Counted from the first letter of the stretch, positions 45,847-54,553 are shown. The stretch: 64,000 nt of DNA from Kiloniella sp. EL199 (GCF_900313065.1 NZ_OMPU01000006.1:440734-504733), one strand, 5' to 3'. Notes: generated from the sequence alone by a model not told the origin. Numbers and translations are program-made.

Positions 45847-47478
45847 CTATCGGGCAATCCTGATCAGCTCATCAAGCATTTCATCGGCTGTTGTGATAAT
45901 TTTCGAGCTTGCTGAATATGCCTGCTGAGTCACAATCATTTTTGTGAATTCCTCGGCAAGATCGACGTTCGACGCTTCGAGGGAGGAAGAGGCAATCAGG
46001 CCTGCACCACCTATTTTAGGGCGATTTAACAGGAAATTACCTGAATTTGCTGTTGCACTGTATGCATTGCCTGTTCGTCCTTCTAGGCCATTGGGATTTG
46101 GGAACATACCAAGGGGGATTTGGGCAATGTCGAGTTGTTCTCCGTTATCAAAAAGGGCGGTGACAACGCCTTCTTCGCTCACAGACACACCCCTGAAGTT
46201 ACCAAAGGTTACCCCATCTTGTTCGGCAGAGTTGAGGATAAAGTTACCAGAGAACTGGATGATCCCGTCCGGAGAACCAACGGTACCTGCATCTAAAGCA
46301 ATGGTGCTGTTTGTTGCTCCTGTCGAACCAACGGACCAATCAATGGTAATCGGAGGCATGTTGATCAGGCTTGGGACACCACCAGAGAACTGAATGGTTC
46401 TTGGCAAGTTTGCAACAATACCGCTGGTGGTGCCGTTCAAGGTCGGATTGAGGACCGTCATAGACCAATCGTTTGCTGCTGTTTTGGTGAATGCCAGTTG
46501 CATGTCGTGCGTATTGCCCAGATCATCGTAAACTTGAACTGTCGCCAAATACTGATCGTTATACTGCGTTGCTGTTGATGCAGAGGCAGCAGCGGTTTCA
46601 GTAATACCATTGCCATAGCTTCCAACATCAATGGTGCTGGTCGAGCCGTTGTTCCACGAATAGAGTGGGTCTGGAGGCGGGAATCCAGAAGTCGGGCGAC
46701 CTGTTGCAGGGTCAAAAGTAACATTTGTAGGACCTCCATTATTGACAGATCCACCTGCTGGGGCCAATGCTTCAAAAGTCCATTGGTTTGGCGCAGCAAG
46801 CCTTGTCCAGCGATAAGTTACAGACTGTGCAACTCCTGTTGGATCATTTACTGTGGTGACAACATCATGTGTTGTACCTGCAGCTGCAGCGCTGTTGAGG
46901 TTTACTTCCATGACAACATCGCTCGTCTGTGCTGACGGCAGGACTGTTGAAGGTAAGTTCAAAGCCAGTTCCAGATTTGTTGTTGCACGTGCAGTACCGT
47001 TCAGGTTTGCAACATTAATTGTTTCGAGCCCTGTAAAAGTGCTGCCACTTGTCGGTGTAGAGCTACCCGGAGTTATCGGCCAACCCTGTAAATAATACCC
47101 GCCAGCATTCACGAGGTCACCTGACGCATTCGGTCTGAAAGAGCCTGCTCGCGTAAAGAGGTACTGAGTACCAGTTGTATTGCCAGCTCGATCAGCTACC
47201 ACAAAGAAACCTTTACCGGCAACAGCAAGATCTGTGGCCGATGCTGTTCCTTGCAACTGCCCTTGTTTATCAATATTTCTCAACGGAGCGGAACGAACAC
47301 CCCCGGGCGCATAAAGTGTTTCGCTCGCGGATTGTGCAACCAGTGTAGAAAAGCGTGCGCTCACACCTTTGTAACCTGTTGTATTAACGTTAGCGATATT
47401 ATCCGAAATCATGCCCATAGCATTACTTTGAGCCGAGAGCCCGGATACGCCAGAATAAAGGGCACCATAAATACTCAT
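45847..47478 (-). CDS. flgE: FlgE, flagellar hook protein
   Basis: A 543-residue hook protein. The N-terminus SIYGALYSGVSGLSAQSNAMGMISDNIANVNTTGYKG is the flagellar rod/hook signature, and the C-terminus (SNVDLAEEFTKMIVTQQAYSASSKIITTADEMLDELIRIAR) is the matching D0 helix. The middle is Thr/Ser/Asn-rich and longer than in enterics, as in other alphaproteobacterial hooks. GGAG precedes the ATG. It is the last gene of the operon that starts with the FliS-like gene at 50249. Confidence 0.95.
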   Translation of the reverse strand: MSIYGALYSGVSGLSAQSNAMGMISDNIANVNTTGYKGVSARFSTLVAQSASETLYAPGGVRSAPLRNIDKQGQLQGTASATDLAVAGKGFFVVADRAGNTTGTQYLFTRAGSFRPNASGDLVNAGGYYLQGWPITPGSSTPTSGSTFTGLETINVANLNGTARATTNLELALNLPSTVLPSAQTSDVVMEVNLNSAAAAGTTHDVVTTVNDPTGVAQSVTYRWTRLAAPNQWTFEALAPAGGSVNNGGPTNVTFDPATGRPTSGFPPPDPLYSWNNGSTSTIDVGSYGNGITETAAASASTATQYNDQYLATVQVYDDLGNTHDMQLAFTKTAANDWSMTVLNPTLNGTTSGIVANLPRTIQFSGGVPSLINMPPITIDWSVGSTGATNSTIALDAGTVGSPDGIIQFSGNFILNSAEQDGVTFGNFRGVSVSEEGVVTALFDNGEQLDIAQIPLGMFPNPNGLEGRTGNAYSATANSGNFLLNRPKIGGAGLIASSSLEASNVDLAEEFTKMIVTQQAYSASSKIITTADEMLDELIRIAR

Positions 47479-47568
47479 GATCCAATCTCCCTAGTGATTA
47501 AAGTTGCTGTAAGGCAGAGCAAGCTCTTGGTTCGATAAAATAAATCTATGTAAGTACTCATATTCATC

Positions 47569-48279
47569 TTAAGAACTTGCTCCTGTAGTGGATTGTTTCT
47601 GGACGACGGCTTGAACACTGTTCAGAGGCGCTTCGATTTCACCGATGTTCAAAATTACATTGCCATTGCTCATCTGGACACCGGTCACAGTGCCTTGGAT
47701 GCCTTGGGCTGTTTGGACTACTTTGTCTTTAGAATCTTTGGCGACGACGCTAAAGGCATAGACACCTTTTTTCATTTCATTGCCATTATCATCTTTACCG
47801 TCCCAATGAACCTTATGCTGGCCAGCAGTCGTTTGCCCTTGAAGAGTTCTGATTGTCTTACCATTAGAGTCGAGAATTTTAATCTCTGTTTTGGCTGAGT
47901 TTGCTGTTAGTCCATAAATGGCATCTGCGCCTGAATCACCTAGGCTAAGAACGATACTGTCTGCTTTGACTTCCTTGCCAACGTAATCAAGTGCAGAGGT
48001 CAATTGTGTATTGCTCTGAAGAGCGATTAAACTGTCTAACTTCTTGTTTGTATTCAAACCTGCTTCAGTTTGAGTGAACTGTGTCAATTGGTTAACAAAT
48101 TCAGTGTTATCAGTCGGCTCCAATGGATCTTGATTTTTAAGCTGAGTCGTTAACAGCTTCAAGAACATGTCAAAGGTGTCATTGATTGATTGTCCACCAG
48201 TTAATGACCCTGCCCCGTTAGTATCTTTATAGGTTACTCCGTTTACAGGGGGTGGCGTTTGTGCCGCTGCAGTATCCAT
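47569..48279 (-). CDS. flgD: FlgD, flagellar hook cap/assembly protein
   Basis: A 236-residue hook-capping protein with the N-terminal export/cap helix (QSINDTFDMFLKLLTTQLKNQDPLEPTDNTEFVNQLTQFTQTEAGLNTNKKLDSLIAL) and the FlgD Ig-like fold (KTIRTLQGQTTAGQHKVHWDGKDDNGNEMKKGVYAFSVVAKD). It scaffolds FlgE polymerisation. AGGAG lies before the ATG. It sits between fliK and flgE. Confidence 0.95.
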   Translation of the reverse strand: MDTAAAQTPPPVNGVTYKDTNGAGSLTGGQSINDTFDMFLKLLTTQLKNQDPLEPTDNTEFVNQLTQFTQTEAGLNTNKKLDSLIALQSNTQLTSALDYVGKEVKADSIVLSLGDSGADAIYGLTANSAKTEIKILDSNGKTIRTLQGQTTAGQHKVHWDGKDDNGNEMKKGVYAFSVVAKDSKDKVVQTAQGIQGTVTGVQMSNGNVILNIGEIEAPLNSVQAVVQKQSTTGASS

Positions 48280-48299
48280 TTTAGTCTCCTGCTATTCCC

Positions 48300-49796
48300 T
48301 TAGATGCTAATGTCCAGATCGCCATCGTGTGACGATTGTTTAACTGTTTCGGTCGCCTCAGCTACTTCGTCGTCTTCTTTGCTCAATGAACTATCTGAAC
48401 CAGCTAACTCTGAACCTTGATCTGATTTTGCGCCCTGTTCGCTACCGTCTTGTTTGAGGCTAAAGCTCAGACTTTGTCCGTCTGTTTTAAGACCTGCCTC
48501 TTGCAAAGCCTTTTCGAGCATGCGCGAATCTCTTTGAAGCATATCAAGCGTATCTGGGCGCTCGGCCGTGATCATTGCTTTCATTGTATTTCCATCTACA
48601 ATTTCGAGTTTTACGTCGACGCGACCAAGTTCAGACGGGTGCAGTTTAATCGAAATACTGTCCTTGTTATCGCCAATAGCTTTTTTGATATGTATCGAAA
48701 GTTGATCTGCTGGTGTTACATTCATTGATCTAAGCGTGCTTTGCATCGGTGCCGTTGGCGTTGGCTTTGATGTACGACTGGTCGCTGCTAATGTATCGGC
48801 AAAATTAACCCCAGCGGTTTGAACTTGGGCTTTTGAATTTGTTGCCTGACCAAGATCTAGTTTCATCATGTTGTTACTATTTTGAGATTGGCCGTTTGCA
48901 TTGTTTCCGTTTTGACTCGGATTATTTGCGAGAACAGCCTGAGCAACTTGACCCGGGGTCGTTGTTTTTCCATTCACAGATTGGGCGGCCGAAGCTGTTG
49001 CCAAGCCTTTTGCTTTATCCTGTGCGCTTGCATTTGCCGAAGCTGCGTTTATGTCTTGACTACTCTGAGCATTGACGGATGTTGAGGCAGTTAGATTGTT
49101 TATGGGCCTGGAAGTTACATCAGCCTGCGTCACTTTTATATTGGCAACACCAGCTTTGTTTGTACCCGGATCAATATTCTCAGGTTTTGCGCTCTGTTGC
49201 ATTGCGATAGGCGCGCCATTTTGATTGGCAGATGGGGTTGCTGTGGGCTGCTTTAGCTGAGCGGTTGATTGGGGGGCTGTTTGTTGAGTTGTGGGCTCAA
49301 CAACGACAGCAGCAACCTCAGGATTGTTTTCCTCAGGGGTTTCTCGCGCGCCAGCTTCTTTATGCTCTCTTGTATCATCACTATTGCGGGCATCTGATGA
49401 TGTCTCTGTTGGTGTGTCTTTTCCCTTTGATGATGCCTCAGAATCCTTTTGCTCGCTGGTTACCTCTTTGGACACCCTTGTTTCTTCATCTTTTGTCGAG
49501 TTTGTTGATTTGGTGCTTGTCTCTTTATCGTCAACGCGAGGGGGCTCGAATTTTTCTTTTGGGGTACTAAAGCTGATTTCACGCTCATCAGGCCAAGGTG
49601 TTTTGTTGAAAATCTTTCCTAGCAACGAAGTGTCCCTTGTCAAAGAAGGGTTGGCCGGGGCTGACTTTCCACCAGAACCGACAGAGTTCAAGTATTCAGC
49701 AAAAACCTGACTGGTATTTGAAGCTGTTGGTTTGCTTTTTGCGGTTGATTGTTGCGAAGCCGTTCTTGTTATGTCGATATTATAATTATTCATCAT
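48300..49796 (-). CDS. fliK: FliK, flagellar hook-length control protein
   Basis: A 498-residue protein. The first 350 residues are low-complexity (Ser, Thr, Ala, Gln, Asn), the flexible ruler. The C-terminal domain (SIHIKKAIGDNKDSISIKLHPSELGRVDVKLEIVDGNTMKAMITAERPDTLDMLQRDSRMLEKALQEAGLKTDGQSLSFSL) is the Flg_hook domain that switches export specificity. Two adjacent ATG codons open the gene, and either may be used. Order fliK-flgD-flgE is common in alphaproteobacteria. Confidence 0.92.
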   Translation of the reverse strand: MMNNYNIDITRTASQQSTAKSKPTASNTSQVFAEYLNSVGSGGKSAPANPSLTRDTSLLGKIFNKTPWPDEREISFSTPKEKFEPPRVDDKETSTKSTNSTKDEETRVSKEVTSEQKDSEASSKGKDTPTETSSDARNSDDTREHKEAGARETPEENNPEVAAVVVEPTTQQTAPQSTAQLKQPTATPSANQNGAPIAMQQSAKPENIDPGTNKAGVANIKVTQADVTSRPINNLTASTSVNAQSSQDINAASANASAQDKAKGLATASAAQSVNGKTTTPGQVAQAVLANNPSQNGNNANGQSQNSNNMMKLDLGQATNSKAQVQTAGVNFADTLAATSRTSKPTPTAPMQSTLRSMNVTPADQLSIHIKKAIGDNKDSISIKLHPSELGRVDVKLEIVDGNTMKAMITAERPDTLDMLQRDSRMLEKALQEAGLKTDGQSLSFSLKQDGSEQGAKSDQGSELAGSDSSLSKEDDEVAEATETVKQSSHDGDLDISI

Positions 49797-49811
49797 TCTA
49801 TCCCTGAATCT

Positions 49812-50249
49812 TTAAGCCAGGTGGAGACCAGAACGCTGGTGGTTCTGAGTCGATGATAGTGGCCAGGCGAAGCACTCTTCTTCGAGGGAAGGGTGAAGTG
49901 TTACCCAGATCTGTCGAAAGCTCATCATAAGAGCAACTGATTCCTTGGCTGATTCAAGATCGTTCTTGACATTGGTGCGAGTAATATTTGCAACCAGACT
50001 TAAGTGTGTTTGCATAAAAGAATTGTGAACGCTTTCTGAGATATCTGCTTTCATCTCTTCTTCTATGGCATCTAACAAGGCAGAAGCCTTCATTGTTGCA
50101 TTGAAACGCTTTTCGATCTCAAGAGTGGTCACAGCATCTTTGGCTTCTCCCAAGGCATTGATAACCTGGTTGATGAGCATCAAAACTTCACCCGGAGACG
50201 TATCTAAAGAGTCTAATGGTGTTGCTGTTGTGTCTGCTTGCCAATGCAT
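49812..50249 (-). CDS. FliS-like helical protein, putative flagellar chaperone
   Basis: A 145-residue, almost all-helical protein, not recognised by name. Its helix pattern parallels FliS: SPGEVLMLINQVINALGEAKDAV (compare SPLKAIVMLYEGAIRLINEAKRA in the FliS at 58917), a middle helix pair, then KNDLESAKESVALMMSFRQIWVTLHP (compare PEPIFEDVLISLKNMKETWAAV). It lacks the N-terminal YxxN-type segment, and its C-terminal 25 residues are unlike FliS. It is the first gene of the fliK-flgD-flgE operon, right after a sigma-54 promoter, and it is divergent from the flagellin genes. A chaperone for FliK, FlgE or a flagellin is a fair guess. Confidence 0.55.
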   Translation of the reverse strand: MHWQADTTATPLDSLDTSPGEVLMLINQVINALGEAKDAVTTLEIEKRFNATMKASALLDAIEEEMKADISESVHNSFMQTHLSLVANITRTNVKNDLESAKESVALMMSFRQIWVTLHPSLEEECFAWPLSSTQNHQRSGLHLA

Positions 50250-50295
50250 TTTGCGTCCAATCTATCTTGAAATACAAAAACTCACGGTCATTAAT

Positions 50296-50310
50296 GCAAA
50301 GTGCGGGCCA
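50296..50310 (-). promoter_or_regulatory. Sigma-54 promoter of the FliS-like/fliK/flgD/flgE operon
   Basis: On the minus strand 50310-50296 reads TGGCCCGCACTTTGC, with GG and GC exactly ten bases apart (-24/-12) and a TTTGC end; the consensus is TGGCAC-N5-TTGC. It lies 47-61 bases before the ATG at 50249, a normal leader distance. FlbD, encoded at 38724-40172, is the natural activator. Confidence 0.75.
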
Positions 50311-51120
50311 GTTTTTTTATTTTTCTATGCGCTTTGATTTTAAAGGATAAAATTTGTGTAGAACAGGTAGTCGGAAAAGAATGCCGGGTATAAATGATAG
50401 GAAAAGGATAAAAGATGCCGAGTACGCAAAGTATTATGAAATTGTTCGTGATTGAAGAATGTCCATTACTATAAAAAAATGGAGGTAGGTGAAGTGCAAG
50501 CACACTTTTGCTATACGGTAAATGAAGCTATGATCCCAGAGTGTTGACAATTAATCTGCTGTTGTAATTCATTACTGAATTTTGTCTCAGCACGCATTGA
50601 TTAAGTTTCGATTAGATAGTGTTTCTGATGTAGTGTAATTAGTTATCAATTTGGTGTCGGTAATATGTTGGCAAGTCGTGAAAGATTGCGACGCTTTCCC
50701 GCCTTTATAGTATATACGGCTTTTATTTGTGTGTATTTGGGTTGGCTTAAGGAAGCGTTTTAAACGCTGTTTGTCGTCGTTTTATTGTTTTGTTGCCGTG
50801 TCGGATGAAAGCTTATCATATCTGGAGAGTTGGGAAATATTGCGCCTGAAAAGTGACTCTTTCCTCTTCATTGTTCAGCTTCACTTTCAAAATCTTCAAG
50901 AGCCAAAACCTTCAAGAGAACGTATCGGGGAAGTGTGACTGTTAAACAAAGGCTGGAGACTATAGGTAAGTATTTTTTTCCTTAAAAACCCTCTTAACTA
51001 GGAATCGTTTTCCATACAAAGAGGGCAGAAAACGACACGTTGGTAGGTAAGTAAGGTTAATTCACGTCTGTTTAATATTTAGAAAATTTAATTAAAGCAT
51101 TGATATTAAATTAAAAATAA
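50311..51120. other. Long AT-rich gap between hook operon and first flagellin
   Basis: About 800 bases between the two sigma-54 promoters contain no gene I can support; short frames here lack ribosome sites and family features. A near-perfect palindrome, AGCGTTTTAAACGCT, lies at 50754-50768. Many TTAA tetramers occur near 51057-51115, but none is spaced by seven. The size and AT content suggest enhancer sites for FlbD. Confidence 0.4.
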
Positions 51121-51122
51121 AA

Positions 51123-51140
51123 TTGGCACACCTTTTGCTT
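51123..51140 (+). promoter_or_regulatory. Sigma-54 promoter of the first flagellin
   Basis: TTGGCACACCTTTTGCTT matches TTGGCAC-N5-TTGCT, with GG (51125-51126) and GC (51137-51138) ten bases apart. It lies 86 bases before the flagellin ATG at 51226. This is the clearest sigma-54 site in the window. Confidence 0.9.
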
Positions 51141-51225
51141 TTTCCTACTCGAATTCAACGTATGCCGTCTATGGCGGTGGAATGGCAAGCAGCCTTCCGT
51201 TGAGCTAAATGTGAAAGGAAAGAAC

Positions 51226-52092
51226 ATGCCTACAGTAACAACAAATACAGCCGCAAATTCTGCGCTGCGGTTTTTGAATTTAAACTCTACAAGGTCTGGA
51301 AGCTCGATCTCCAAACTTGCATCAGGCTCGCGTATCGTTAATGCATCGGATGATGCCGCCGGGCTTGCAATTGGTACCCGATTGCGTGCTGACAGTAATG
51401 TGTTACAGCAAGCTTCTATCAACTCTGCACAAGGCGCATCTGTTATGCAGGTGGGTGATGGCGGTCTTGCTCGTATATCAGATGTTTTGCAACGATTGAA
51501 AGCTTTGGCTGCTGCTTCTCTTTCCGGTGTGCCGACGAATACTGAGCGCGGCTTTATTAATGCTGAGTACGCCCAGTTGCTTCAGGAAATTAATGGAATT
51601 GCATCAAGTACACGATTTAATGGTGAATCACTACTTGATGGTACTGGTACGCAGTTTGGTGCTGGGCCAGTTAACTTCTTTGTTGGTGTTACAACTGCTG
51701 ATATCATTGCTGTTAATATTTCAACATTAAGTGCCACTGCGAATAATTTTACAGCAGGAGCTTTAGCCACGGGTGGTACGGCTTTGGGAACGACTACAGT
51801 GACGACTTCTGCTGCTGCTGCGACTGCTATGGCCTCTGTTGATTTAGCCATTAATGAGATATCAGAGGCACGGGCTAATATTGGTTCAATTGTTTCCAGA
51901 TTTGAATTCAGGCAGCAACAAGTTGCTACTTCAAAAGAAAACATTGATGCTGCGCTTTCATCTGTGATGGATGTCGATTTGGCTGCAGAGCAATCACGAC
52001 TTGTATCATCACAGGTGCTTGTTCAGGCTTCGGTTTCTGCGCTCTCTCAGGCAAACCAATTGCCTCAGACATTGTTGTCGCTGTTACAATAA
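51226..52092 (+). CDS. Flagellin (sigma-54 controlled copy)
   Basis: A 288-residue flagellin: the N-terminal D0/D1 helix (PTVTTNTAANSALRFLNLNSTRSGSSISKLASGSRIVNASDDAAGLAIGTRL), a short variable centre, and the C-terminal helix (DVDLAAEQSRLVSSQVLVQASVSALSQANQLPQTLLSLLQ). It differs clearly from the three tandem copies downstream, e.g. LNLNST versus LNNNST and SLLQ versus RVLQ. The ATG at 51226 has AAAGGAAAG just upstream. It is likely exported by the flagellar type III system and is a filament subunit, perhaps the hook-proximal one. Confidence 0.93.
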   Translation: MPTVTTNTAANSALRFLNLNSTRSGSSISKLASGSRIVNASDDAAGLAIGTRLRADSNVLQQASINSAQGASVMQVGDGGLARISDVLQRLKALAAASLSGVPTNTERGFINAEYAQLLQEINGIASSTRFNGESLLDGTGTQFGAGPVNFFVGVTTADIIAVNISTLSATANNFTAGALATGGTALGTTTVTTSAAAATAMASVDLAINEISEARANIGSIVSRFEFRQQQVATSKENIDAALSSVMDVDLAAEQSRLVSSQVLVQASVSALSQANQLPQTLLSLLQ

Positions 52093-52121
52093 TTTCAGAC
52101 TTATTAACTTTCACATAGCTC

Positions 52122-52148
52122 TTCGGGCGCCCAGGATGGGCGCCCGAA
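52122..52148 (+). terminator. Hairpin after the first flagellin
   Basis: A perfect 12-bp GC-rich inverted repeat (TTCGGGCGCCCA at 52122-52133, complement at 52137-52148) with a three-base loop, 30 bases after the stop. No T run follows, so it may protect the mRNA 3' end or act as a partial terminator. Confidence 0.7.
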
Positions 52149-52272
52149 TATGTGTGAGGAAATATTCGTATTTTGATCTATTGATAGTTTTTGGGGCCGT
52201 ATCTCTGGTTTCCTTGGATTTTTTTGCTTTGTGTATTAAATATATTATTGCTGCACAAACTAATATTAGCTT

Positions 52273-53388
52273 ATGGGAAGCGTCTTGATACCGTTGTTAA
52301 CCCCGGATATGCCATCTGCCCAAGATTTGTTGCCTTACCTGGAGATGGTCGATAAGGATAAGTGGTATACGAACTTTGGCCCAAGATTATGTGCCTTTGA
52401 AGATCGTCTAGCTAATCATTTTAATACTCACAATGAAAACATTACGACAGTTTCAAGTGCCACAGCAGGTTTGTCGATTGCTCTTAAGGCTGTAACTTCT
52501 GGTTTTAAAACACCCACCATAGAAAAAAGCCGTACCTGTTTGTTACCAGCTTGGACGTTTGTGGCATCCGCTCAAGCGATTGTCGAGGCGGGAATGGATG
52601 TCTTGTTTTGTGATGTTGACCCTGTAACAGGATCTTTAACTCCACAAATAGTTTCTGCATATTTGGCTAATCCCTCAAATATTAAACCTGATGTCATCAT
52701 GCCGGTGATTCCTTTTGGCAATGCAGTAAAAGTCGCTGATTGGGATGCTTTGTCAGCAAAAACAGAAATTCCTGTGGTTATAGATGCTGCGGCTTCTTTT
52801 TATTCTCTAGAGCCTGGTGATAGTCCTGCCATCGTTAGTCTTCATGCAACCAAGGCCTTTGGAATTGGTGAGGGCGGGGTGATTATTTCTAAAAACGAGA
52901 GTGTTATTCAAAAAGCGCGTCAATTTAGTCAGTTCGGTTTTGTTGATGGTCGAGTTGCTTTGTCTTATGGCGGGAATTATAAACAGAGTGAATATCACGC
53001 AGCTGTTGGACTAGCGCAATTTGACCGCATTGAAGAAATGAAACTGCGGCATTTAAAGATAAGAGCAGAATATTTTGCCCATTTTGCTTTCTGCGAAAAT
53101 ATTTCCTACTTACCAGGCGAGGATACAAAAATAAGCTCTACGCTTAACCTAGTATTTGATAATAAAAAAGCTCATGCAGTTGTTGAAGCATTAAGGATGA
53201 GGGGCATTGGTGCCTCTATTTGGTGGGAAGATGCATTGCATAGAAATCGATTGTTTAATACTGTCAGTCCATCTGCTTTTTTCCCTGTGGCTGACATGTT
53301 TTATGACAATGTTGTTGCTTTGCCGTTCAGTACCAGTTTGACTGAAAGGGAGATTTCATTGGTTGCTAATGGGATTTGTTCGATATAG
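52273..53388 (+). CDS. DegT/DnrJ/EryC1/StrS-family aminotransferase
   Basis: A 371-residue PLP enzyme of the sugar aminotransferase family. TTVSSATAGLSIALKAV is the PLP-phosphate loop region, VVIDAAASFYSLE holds the Asp that contacts the PLP ring, and SLHATKAFGIGEGGVII has Lys194 as the expected Schiff-base residue. Such enzymes aminate keto-sugars on the way to amino sugars for glycans. It sits between the first flagellin and the three tandem copies, so a role in making a sugar for flagellin glycosylation is plausible. No other nucleotide-sugar genes lie next to it. The DNA is more AT-rich than the che genes. No clear ribosome site precedes the ATG. Confidence 0.85.
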   Translation: MGSVLIPLLTPDMPSAQDLLPYLEMVDKDKWYTNFGPRLCAFEDRLANHFNTHNENITTVSSATAGLSIALKAVTSGFKTPTIEKSRTCLLPAWTFVASAQAIVEAGMDVLFCDVDPVTGSLTPQIVSAYLANPSNIKPDVIMPVIPFGNAVKVADWDALSAKTEIPVVIDAAASFYSLEPGDSPAIVSLHATKAFGIGEGGVIISKNESVIQKARQFSQFGFVDGRVALSYGGNYKQSEYHAAVGLAQFDRIEEMKLRHLKIRAEYFAHFAFCENISYLPGEDTKISSTLNLVFDNKKAHAVVEALRMRGIGASIWWEDALHRNRLFNTVSPSAFFPVADMFYDNVVALPFSTSLTEREISLVANGICSI

Positions 53389-53463
53389 TAGCTCAGAATA
53401 TTCTTTTTAATCAATTTGATAGGTGAAATTCTGGCGAATGTTTATCAATGGAATTTGCATTTG

Positions 53464-53478
53464 TTAACGAAATTTTAA
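53464..53478. promoter_or_regulatory. CtrA box, tandem flagellin 1
   Basis: TTAACGAAATTTTAA is an exact TTAA-N7-TTAA site 176 bases before the ATG of the first tandem flagellin. Its surroundings (TTGCATTT before it) are kept in the other two copies. Confidence 0.75.
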
Positions 53479-53506
53479 CATTCTGATTACAAGATTTGAC
53501 ACGAAA

Positions 53507-53653
53507 TTGGAAATATATTCAGTTATGTTTTCAATGGAGCTGTTCTGATCCAGGAAGGAATGGAATGGTGGGTTGCCAAGAAGGCGGCCTTATAAAGTGG
53601 CTTTACCCAGGAGGGGTTTAGCTCAGCATACTTCAAGTAGAAGGAATTATATT
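53507..53653 (+). promoter_or_regulatory. Conserved flagellin leader, copy 1
   Basis: 147 bases from TTGGAAATATATTCAG to the base before the ATG are almost identical in all three tandem copies. The leader has small inverted repeats AAGGCGGCCTT and TAAAGTGGCTTTA, followed by AGGAGGGG and the proximal GAAGGAATTATATT. Such conservation in non-coding DNA suggests an mRNA control element, e.g. an FlbT-type target. This is inference. Confidence 0.55.
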
Positions 53654-54466
53654 ATGCCCGTAGTTGGTACAAATACTGCAGCAAACTCTGCAATACGTTT
53701 TCTCAACAATAACTCAACGGATGCATCGAAATCAGTAGCTAAACTTGCTTCTGGTTCCAGAATCGTGCGTGCATCAGATGATGCGGCTGGTCTTGCGATC
53801 AGTACCAAGTTGACTGGTGATGTTACTGCGCTTAAGCAGGCGGCTACAAACGCCTCGCAGGCGGCTTCGATCCTTCAGGTTGCTGATGGTGGACTTGCGC
53901 GTGTGAGTGATGTGCTTCAGCGTATGAAAGCACTGGCTTCACAGTCCTTGTCCGGTTCTGTGACAGATACTGAGCGTGCTTACATTAATGCTGAGTTTTT
54001 GGCTCTTGACCAAGAGATTCTTGGAATTGAGACAACAACGACCTTTAATGGCGACGCTTTGATTGATGGTACTTACAATGAAAACTTCTTCGTTGGTCTT
54101 GGTGCAGCTGGTGTCGTAAATAATATTGCTGCTGATTTATCCACCGTAGACGTTGCTGCGGTGACTGGTAGTGTTTCATCGGCTGCTCTTGCAGGAACGG
54201 CCTTTACGAATGTTACGGCTCGTATTAACACGATTGCAACTGGTCGTGCTACTGTTGGTGCGTTGATCTCCCGATTTGAAACACGCGGTCAACAGGTTGC
54301 AACATCTATCGAAAACATTGAAGCTGCCAATTCAAAGCTTAAAGACGTCGATCTGGCGGCTGAGCAAAGTAAGCTGGTGACTGCGAATGTTCTGACCCAG
54401 GCGGCAGTTTCTGCCTTGTCTCAGGCTAATCAGATACCACAAACACTATTGAGAGTCCTTCAGTAA
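53654..54466 (+). CDS. Flagellin, tandem copy 1
   Basis: A 270-residue flagellin (start PVVGTNTAANSAIRFLNNNSTDASKSVAKLASGSRIVRASDDAAGLAIS; end DVDLAAEQSKLVTANVLTQAAVSALSQANQIPQTLLRVLQ). The variable centre is short, so outer domains D2/D3 are nearly absent. The ATG at 53654 with GAAGGAATT upstream is used; a longer frame opening with TTG at 53573 would add basic residues that do not belong to flagellin. Ser/Thr-rich surface segments (about 150-195) are possible glycosylation sites. Confidence 0.95.
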   Translation: MPVVGTNTAANSAIRFLNNNSTDASKSVAKLASGSRIVRASDDAAGLAISTKLTGDVTALKQAATNASQAASILQVADGGLARVSDVLQRMKALASQSLSGSVTDTERAYINAEFLALDQEILGIETTTTFNGDALIDGTYNENFFVGLGAAGVVNNIAADLSTVDVAAVTGSVSSAALAGTAFTNVTARINTIATGRATVGALISRFETRGQQVATSIENIEAANSKLKDVDLAAEQSKLVTANVLTQAAVSALSQANQIPQTLLRVLQ

Positions 54467-54485
54467 ACTCGTATAATAGTCGAAA

Positions 54486-54517
54486 GCCGTGGGTATTTCG
54501 GTATCCACGGCCTTTTT
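54486..54517 (+). terminator. Terminator, tandem flagellin 1
   Basis: GCCGTGGGTA and TATCCACGGC pair around a TTTCGG loop (one G-T pair), followed by CTTTTTATT. The same structure recurs after copies 2 and 3. Confidence 0.9.
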
Positions 54518-54553
54518 ATTTTTAAGTGCTGCTCGTTATGACAATTGCATTTA

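Noticed and set aside
50729-50938. 69-codon frame in the gap before the first flagellin
   Set aside because: No ribosome site, no family feature, and codon use unlike the neighbours; treated as non-coding.
53485-53515. Sigma-54 promoter at the tandem flagellins (TTGACACGAAATTGG)
   Set aside because: The GG of -24 is GA and spacing to -12 is nine, and the sequence is not kept in copies 2 and 3.
53573-53653. Longer flagellin start (TTG) giving a basic 27-residue extension, also in the other two copies
   Set aside because: Flagellins begin at the MPVVGTNTAANS site; the extension lies in the conserved leader, has no ribosome site and is absent in the first flagellin.
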